DNA of 45,914 nt from Bacteroides sp. Lineage in GTDB: Bacteria > Bacteroidota > Bacteroidia > Bacteroidales > Muribaculaceae. This document shows positions 36,125 through 40,744 of the stretch, piece by piece. The DNA lies in contig JAAVDA010000003.1 in assembly GCA_014802045.1 (NCBI GenBank), positions 1 to 45,914 on the forward strand, in the 5' to 3' direction. Numbering within the stretch: position 1 is the stretch's first letter; every line of letters starts with the position of its first letter. The notes beneath the pieces are model-generated. The model made no database searches. It was not told the origin of the DNA and was given only the letters and a program-made list of their open reading frames with translations. Made by a program: the position numbers and the translations under genes.

Positions 36125-36221
36125 GGGTAAGTCCTACACGACCAGCTCCCCGGGAACTCCGCCAGGTCTTGATCGAAGCAACGGTACCGGGTCGTAGCGG
36201 TGCGATGTAGTCAGCTTACCC
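36125..36221 (+). ncRNA. ffs: Small signal recognition particle RNA (4.5S-type)
   Basis: A 97-nt RNA. Its ends pair (GGGTAAG at 36125-36131 with CTTACCC at 36215-36221) and T6 follows as the terminator. Inner arms pair further (ACGACC with GGTCGT). The domain IV core CCAGGTC...GAAGCAACGG matches the SRP54-binding symmetric and asymmetric loops of the family. The apical loop, however, reads TTGATC where the standard is CGGAAG. The RNA binds Ffh and docks FtsY for co-translational membrane targeting. Confidence 0.88.
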
Positions 36222-36269
36222 TTTTTTGTATCCCTACGCAAAACTTCATCTTCACCCGAAAGCGGGTCA

Positions 36270-36500
36270 GCAAAACCTGGTTGAATTGTTAGAAAGCGGG
36301 TCAGTGGCAAACCTCAGTTTATAAGTTAAGAAAGGCCCGGAGGGCCATGATTTTGTTAACCCGGCACGTGTCGTGCCGGGAACAGCCAGCCCCAATCACA
36401 TTCCGACCCCGGAGTGGGTCGTACCTCACATATTTTATCATTTATTAAAATATTGATTTACAGTATATATTACGTCTTTCATTGAGATATTACAGATTAA
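36270..36500. repeat. Left copy of island-flanking three-hairpin repeat
   Basis: Bases 36270-36425 match 43743-43898 base for base over 156 bp with six mismatches and no gaps, in the same orientation. Three hairpins follow one another: GGCCC-GGA-GGGCC (36334-36346), CCCGGCACG-TGT-CGTGCCGGG (36360-36380) and CGACCC-CGGAGT-GGGTCG (36404-36421). A second block (36469-36500) matches 44101-44132 with two mismatches. GAAAGCGGGTCAG occurs twice near the left end (36258 and 36291). No gene is present in 36228-36500. Confidence 0.92.
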
Positions 36501-36804
36501 GTCCAAGGAGACAATATATTACCATATTACCTCAGCAGTGGAGAGCGTAACGATGCGTCATATTTTGCCGAATGTTTCCACGCTCACTGGAGCATAGAAA
36601 AAACAGCATTGGCATCTGGATGTTACTTTCAAAGAAGACCAATGCAGGGTAAGAACAAAGAGCGGAGCGGCAAATTTATCTTCAAGCCGCAAATATGCTA
36701 TGTAATTACTTAAGAAGCAGACTGACAAACTCAGTCTAAAACGCAGACGTAAGAAATATATGCGTAATCTAACCTTTCTCAGCAAGGTTGTGAACGAAAG
36801 TTAA
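36501..36804 (+). pseudogene. Decayed ISAs1-family transposase, C-terminal remnant
   Basis: Translation from 36501 gives YYLSSGERNDASYFAE and then AHWSIE (36582-36599); a one-base gain in a run of A shifts the frame, after which HWHLDVTFKEDQCRV and LLKKQTDKLSLKRRRKKY continue to TAA at 36802-36804. These are the C-terminal blocks of ISAs1 (H-repeat) DDE transposases (YYISS, RAHWxIENxLHW, LDVTFxED). An in-frame TAA also interrupts it around 36700-36710. The N-terminal catalytic part is gone. It abuts the flanking repeat and marks the island's left edge as an old insertion site. Confidence 0.82.
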
Positions 36805-36839
36805 ATTTCATACGCCGACCCTGATCTAAAAACAAGAAA

Positions 36840-36884
36840 TACCCTTTTGTGTTATTCCGACTCGCTTCATCCGACCTATCTTTG
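36840..36884 (+). promoter_or_regulatory. LuxR-type operator and promoter of the ThiF-like gene
   Basis: Operator TACCCTTTTGTGTTAT at 36840-36855; -7 box TATCTTTG at 36877-36884. The first base of the operator lies 37 bp upstream of the -7 box, and the ATG follows 25 nt after it. No -33 TTTG is present at the usual distance, so the promoter probably needs an activator bound around -42. Confidence 0.75.
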
Positions 36885-36909
36885 TCGCATTATTCAAATA
36901 TATCCCAGT

Positions 36910-37665
36910 ATGGATCGATATAACCGCAATAGAATTTATGTGAGTCCGGAAGAGCAGGAAAAGATACGTGAAACCCGGATATTGCTCGGTGGAGCCGGTA
37001 TTGGCAGTATAATTGCAGAATGCGCTCTTCGCTTCGGATTTGAAGATATAGCGATAGTCGATGGCGATAAGGTGGAGCTCTCCAATCTTAACCGGCAGAA
37101 CTATGTAAAGAGCGATATTGGCAAACCCAAGGCGGAATCCCTTACCAAAAGACTTCTTAAAATTAATCCAAAAGCTAATATCCGCTTTTATAATACTTTC
37201 ATTGATAATGATAATGTCAGCGAACTTCTTGAGGGTGTAGACATAGCTATCAACGCCCTTGATTTCAAGAGCGACATCCCGTTTGTGTTTGATGAACTTT
37301 GTTCTAAAAAGAAGATTCCCGTACTACATCCTTACAATTTCGGATGGGGAGCATTTCTCACCATCATCAAGCCCGGCAGCTATCAGCTAAGGGAGGTATC
37401 AGCATCTTATGAAGGATTCGAGATCAAGATGGCTGAGTTTGTCGCCCGCTACTGTACATTCTGGAATATGCCTAACCGCTGGCTCGATGATGTAATCGAG
37501 ACATACAGAATGGAACCGGGAGAGTTACCCCCGCCTCAACTTTCGGTTGCCTCATGGATTGTGGCCGGACTATGCGCCAATGCCATGTTTGATATAATCA
37601 CCGGCCGCGAAGTAAAATACTTTCCTAAATTCTACTTCTCCTCTCTACGCTGCGACCCTGCGTAA
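36910..37665 (+). CDS. ThiF/MoeB/HesA-family E1-like adenylyltransferase
   Basis: About 251 residues from ATG 36910; the 21 codons further upstream cover the operator-promoter and are excluded. The Rossmann fold has LLGGAGIGSI (27-34), IVDGDKVELSNLNRQ with the metal Asp and the Arg finger, and KPKAESL. There are no CxxC zinc pairs and no obvious catalytic-Cys loop, so it differs from MoeB and ThiF proper. The family adenylates a C-terminal carboxylate of a small protein or peptide. No ubiquitin-like partner is adjacent. It shares an operator with the acyltransferase and glycosyltransferase genes, and ends 3 nt from the convergent regulator gene. Confidence 0.82.
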   Translation: MDRYNRNRIYVSPEEQEKIRETRILLGGAGIGSIIAECALRFGFEDIAIVDGDKVELSNLNRQNYVKSDIGKPKAESLTKRLLKINPKANIRFYNTFIDNDNVSELLEGVDIAINALDFKSDIPFVFDELCSKKKIPVLHPYNFGWGAFLTIIKPGSYQLREVSASYEGFEIKMAEFVARYCTFWNMPNRWLDDVIETYRMEPGELPPPQLSVASWIVAGLCANAMFDIITGREVKYFPKFYFSSLRCDPA

Positions 37666-37668
37666 CAA

Positions 37669-38433
37669 TTATATCAGCTGATGATTTTGTGCATAAGTCA
37701 CGGCCTCTGCGATATTCTTGACATCCATCTTCTGAAATATACTGCGTTTACAAGCCTTGACGGTATCAACCGATTTGCATATATTGTCGGCTATCTCATT
37801 CATAGTATATCCCTGAGTCGACAGTGAGAGAACTTCCCGCTCGTTATCGGTCAGCGTAATTTCCTTATGCTTCTCCCACTTGTGGTCATAGAGGGAATAC
37901 TGATAGAACATCCCGGAACCTGGTCTTTTCATAATAACATTACCCGGATCATTACCCGCCGCAAGCGATATTGTGCATATCGCAAGCCAGATTCGGCCAT
38001 CTTTTGTCAGGATCAGAGGTGTCAGCTTATGGTTTATAAGTCGCTTGCGCCGTCCTCTTAAGATATGAAAATCATACGAGATAGTATAATCTTTTCTCTC
38101 TCCTACCGGAAAGGTATTGAATAGCTTGAAGACGCTGTTATTGATCTCGAGAAGCATCTTCAGATCTTCCGCCGGAACATAGTCTATATAAAATAGATAT
38201 CCGAAATCTTTAATCTTCTCAGCGTCGCCTCCACACAGACGGGCAATATTCTTGGATACATATAGAAAGCCCTTCTTGAAGTAATCTATGATATATACAC
38301 ACTGATACGTGCTCCTTTCGAAGGCCTCTGCTGCCTCTATAATGAGTCCTGTCTTTTCATAATCGGCCTCTGTAATATTTTCCACCGAATTTTGAAGTGA
38401 AAAGAAGTCGCCTGTCTGGATATTGGTAGTCAT
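37669..38433 (-). CDS. PAS-LuxR transcriptional regulator
   Basis: About 254 residues from ATG 38433 (38448 is an in-frame alternative, but the -7 box at 38464-38457 would leave it only a few leader bases). The N-terminal half is PAS-like (YIIDYFKKGFLYVSKNIARL), with ISYDFHILRGRRKRLINHKL following, as in a family of Bacteroidota sensors. The C-terminal LuxR-type helix-turn-helix reads ITLTDNEREVLSLSTQGYTM, then ADNICKSVDTVKACKRSIFQ (about 195-245). It lacks a receiver domain, so it probably senses a small ligand or state. It is the obvious candidate to bind the operators at 36840, 38496, 38535, 39249 and 39287. Confidence 0.88.
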   Translation of the reverse strand: MTTNIQTGDFFSLQNSVENITEADYEKTGLIIEAAEAFERSTYQCVYIIDYFKKGFLYVSKNIARLCGGDAEKIKDFGYLFYIDYVPAEDLKMLLEINNSVFKLFNTFPVGERKDYTISYDFHILRGRRKRLINHKLTPLILTKDGRIWLAICTISLAAGNDPGNVIMKRPGSGMFYQYSLYDHKWEKHKEITLTDNEREVLSLSTQGYTMNEIADNICKSVDTVKACKRSIFQKMDVKNIAEAVTYAQNHQLI

Positions 38434-38456
38434 AATGCCGAGTATCAATTATTGTG

Positions 38457-38509
38457 CAAATATAATAAAATTCCACCACACAGAGCACAACATACTACAC
38501 AAAAGGGTA
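38457..38509 (-). promoter_or_regulatory. Inverted operator and promoter of the LuxR-type gene
   Basis: On the minus strand TACCCTTTTGTGTA at 38509-38496 and -7 box TATATTTG at 38464-38457. The operator-to-box distance is 45 bp rather than 37, so its effect on this promoter (autoregulation) may differ. Its centre lies 39 bp from the plus-strand operator of the divergent acyltransferase gene. Confidence 0.65.
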
Positions 38510-38534
38510 ATTTTCAATCCATAGTCGGCTGTAA

Positions 38535-38579
38535 TACCCTTTTGTGTCATATTTAGGATATTAGCTCCTAATAGTTTTG
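38535..38579 (+). promoter_or_regulatory. LuxR-type operator and promoter of the acyltransferase gene
   Basis: Operator TACCCTTTTGTGTCAT at 38535-38550; -7 box TAGTTTTG at 38572-38579, again 37 bp between first bases. The ATG follows 26 nt after the box. Confidence 0.75.
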
Positions 38580-38605
38580 CGGGAAAATTCAAAACCGTCT
38601 TAACT

Positions 38606-39232
38606 ATGGAGGATATTGTTTGGTCATGCAGTGACTACTCTATTATCAAAGTCGGAACAGACCGGCTTCATGATATAGCCAGATTCGTTGTAACACAGAA
38701 TTACAGTCATCATTCATACGGTTCTATCCCGGAGACATCAAATCAGGAAATCGAGGACATATTCCATGAAGAGCTGGCTTATTCAGGAACTTCGATGTAT
38801 TTCATCGTAGTGAACGCAGATGGGAAAATGATCGGATGCATAAGAGTGTTCAAATGGGACAAGCTAACCCCAACACCAATGCAGAAAATTTTCCACATCT
38901 CCCCGCTGGAAAAAGTAACCTACACTCCGCAAACATCCTTCTGGCATATCGGACGCTTTGCTATAGATTCCACATCAGGTCTGTCTACCATAACCCTGTT
39001 CAAACAACTTATGACTCTCGCCGTGGCTCCTATACTGCGTGAGGACGACAGCTATATGATTGCTGAGACAGACAGCCATCTACTCCGAGTAATGAATCTC
39101 CTCGGCATAGAGACACGTCAGATAGGGGAACCTATGATTTATCTCGCTTCTGAAACAATTCCTGTTTATTCAAGTAAGCGGGGGCTAACACGTTTTTATC
39201 AAAGATATTATCCTCTTTTAGTGGCATCGTGA
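38606..39232 (+). CDS. GNAT-fold acyltransferase, LuxI/FeeM-like
   Basis: A 208-residue soluble protein. YFIVVNADGKMIGCIRVFKW (65-84) matches the central strand of autoinducer-synthase-like acyltransferases, and WHIGRFAID (113-121) corresponds to their W-E-x-S-R-F-A-V strand, with the Arg kept and the Glu replaced by His. GIETRQIGEPMIYL near the C-terminus fits the final strand. Such enzymes (LuxI, FeeM) join an acyl chain to an amino acid or related amine. The N-terminal LuxI signature is weak, so FeeM-like N-acyl amino acid synthase is the safer reading. It is divergent from the LuxR-type gene and shares its operator. Confidence 0.65.
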   Translation: MEDIVWSCSDYSIIKVGTDRLHDIARFVVTQNYSHHSYGSIPETSNQEIEDIFHEELAYSGTSMYFIVVNADGKMIGCIRVFKWDKLTPTPMQKIFHISPLEKVTYTPQTSFWHIGRFAIDSTSGLSTITLFKQLMTLAVAPILREDDSYMIAETDSHLLRVMNLLGIETRQIGEPMIYLASETIPVYSSKRGLTRFYQRYYPLLVAS

Positions 39233-39248
39233 GCCAATTCAAGCACAT

Positions 39249-39262
39249 TACACAAAAGTGTA
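39249..39262. promoter_or_regulatory. Fourth operator copy, perfect dyad
   Basis: TACAC-AAAA-GTGTA, an exact inverted repeat of 5 bp arms with a 4-bp spacer. It lies 16 nt after the acyltransferase stop, and its centre is 38 bp from the next operator. Confidence 0.65.
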
Positions 39263-39286
39263 TAAATAACCTCAACCTCAAAGAAT

Positions 39287-39331
39287 TACCCTTTTGTGTA
39301 ATAGAAGGATGACACACGCAATCTAATTTTG
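39287..39331 (+). promoter_or_regulatory. LuxR-type operator and promoter of the glycosyltransferase remnant
   Basis: Operator TACCCTTTTGTGTAAT at 39287-39302; -7 box TAATTTTG at 39324-39331, first bases 37 bp apart. ATG 27 nt after the box. The third copy of this exact layout. Confidence 0.75.
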
Positions 39332-39358
39332 CATCGTAAACAAAAATCTAAAAGGTAA

Positions 39359-39748
39359 ATGTCAATCACTCCAAAAATATCCGTCTGCATGGCTATGTAC
39401 AACGCCGCCACACATCTGCGCGAGTGTGTTGACAGCGTATTGGCTCAGACCTTTGCCGACTTTGAGCTACTCATTGTCGATGACGGATCTACCGATAGCA
39501 GTGCCGATATCGTACGCTCATACTCCGACTCTCGTATCCGTCTTATCTGTCGGCCTCACGACTTCATTGCCTCGCTCAACACCCTTCTCAGCGAAGCACG
39601 CGGACACTATATTGCCCGAATGGATGCCGACGATATCATGATGCCTGACCGCCTGCAGATCCAATACAACTATCTTGAGACCCATCCCGAAGTTGCTGCG
39701 TTCTGCTCCCAGGCAGTAAGGATTGACTCTCATGGACAACCGAATTGA
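39359..39748 (+). pseudogene. Truncated family 2 glycosyltransferase (129 residues)
   Basis: The N-terminal GT-A half is well preserved: ISVCMAMYNAATHLRECVDS, LIVDDGSTDSS and RMDADDIMMPDR with the metal-binding DAD. The frame then stops at TGA 39746-39748 after HPEVAAFCSQAV and HGQPN, before the acceptor-binding half. The following 43 bases are A+T-rich and non-coding, so the rest is lost rather than shifted. It keeps an intact regulated promoter, so a short protein may still be made; an active transferase is unlikely. Confidence 0.75.
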
Positions 39749-39791
39749 TCCTATATAACACTTTTTACACAAACCAATTATTATCCTAATT

Positions 39792-40550
39792 ATGAGATAT
39801 TATAAACAACTAGTAATGATTTTTATATTCTTGAGTGTATTCTTCTATATGTCAGGTCAAGACAAAGGTAGCTCAAGAGTCTTAGAGCATCGTCTAAAAG
39901 GCAACATAATGAACCTTGTGACGGGGCATTATGTGAGTGACTCTATAAAAGTGGATATTTTAGATGCCGATAGTGTGATAGTTGCATCAGATTATAATCA
40001 TCTCAATACATCGCGTGAATATCGCAATGGTGATGAGCTGATTTATCAATTCGATATCCCGTTCAAAGGAGCGGGGAATAATTTCATTGTTCGCCTCCAG
40101 CATCCTGACTACGACGAGGTAAGCTACCCGGTGACAGTTAATGGATTTAGCAGTGATTTGGGTATGCTGAAAATCCGGAAACTCAGTAAATTTGAAAAAG
40201 ATGTAATATTGGGTGAGGTTGTAGTAAAAGCTTCAATTGTGCAAGTGGTAAACAAAGGTGACACAATCCAATATAATGCCGATGCATTTGCTGTGGCTCA
40301 GGGGTCTATGCTTGATGCACTTCTTGAAAAAATGCCCGGAGTTGAGCTGCGCGAAAATGGCCAGATTTATGTGAACGGACGCTTTGTAGATAAACTGCTC
40401 CTCGACGGAAAGGATTTCTTCCAAGGAGAGCAGTTTGTACTCCTCCAGAATCTCCCCGCATATACGATTAAGAATATGAAAGTTTTATTTTGCAGTATGA
40501 ATGTTTGCGGTAGTAATTTTGCAATGTCAAAACAATCAAAACCCATATAA
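39792..40550 (+). pseudogene. Truncated TonB-type outer-membrane receptor (N-terminal part)
   Basis: A 252-residue product: signal peptide (ends SGQ), a carboxypeptidase-regulatory-like domain and then a plug-like block (GDTIQYNADAFAVAQGSMLD, LDALLEKMPGVELRENGQIY, LLLDGKDFFQGEQF). The same blocks occur in the full-length receptor downstream (GDTVVFNADAFQLSNGSMLD and so on). Likeness ends at NMKV; the last 21 residues read into the promoter of the small-peptide gene. The beta-barrel is missing, so it is a broken paralogue, perhaps from a deletion between two tandem receptor genes. Confidence 0.8.
40489..40521 (+). promoter_or_regulatory. Promoter of the 57-residue peptide gene
   Basis: TTTG (40489-40492), 21 nt, TAATTTTG (40514-40521). 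Full match of both boxes to the Bacteroidota consensus; the ATG is 30 nt after the box. It sits inside the tail of the truncated receptor frame. Confidence 0.75.
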
Positions 40551-40551
40551 A

Positions 40552-40725
40552 ATGAAAAAACTCTTATCACTGATTCTCGCAATGATGGCATTCGTTATTC
40601 CATCAGAATATCGCATGATGAATAAATACGAAGGCAAAGAGATTGATGTTTGTCCGCTAATCAAACACGATCTTGATGAATTCCTCTATCTCCATTTCCT
40701 ACACAAGACAGGTGAAACCTGCTAA
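40552..40725 (+). CDS. Small secreted-type peptide (57 residues)
   Basis: An unrecognised peptide. MKKLLSLILAMMAFVIP is a typical export signal (Lys-Lys then a hydrophobic core). The remaining part of about 38 residues is charged, with two Cys (34 and 57, the last residue) and an aromatic-rich end. It has its own consensus promoter and lies 19 nt before the full-length receptor gene, so the two are likely co-transcribed. It could be a peptide signal, a lipoprotein-like remnant, or the leftover start of a lost gene; I cannot tell which. Confidence 0.5.
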   Translation: MKKLLSLILAMMAFVIPSEYRMMNKYEGKEIDVCPLIKHDLDEFLYLHFLHKTGETC

Positions 40726-40744
40726 ATACCAAAACTTATAAAAT

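Noticed and set aside
36558-36785. 75-codon minus-strand frame before the ThiF-like gene
   Set aside because: It is antisense to the transposase remnant, which explains the sequence better.
39762-39778. TACACAAAC upstream of the truncated receptor as an operator
   Set aside because: Only a half-site, and no TAnnTTTG box is found at the spacing seen in the three good promoters.
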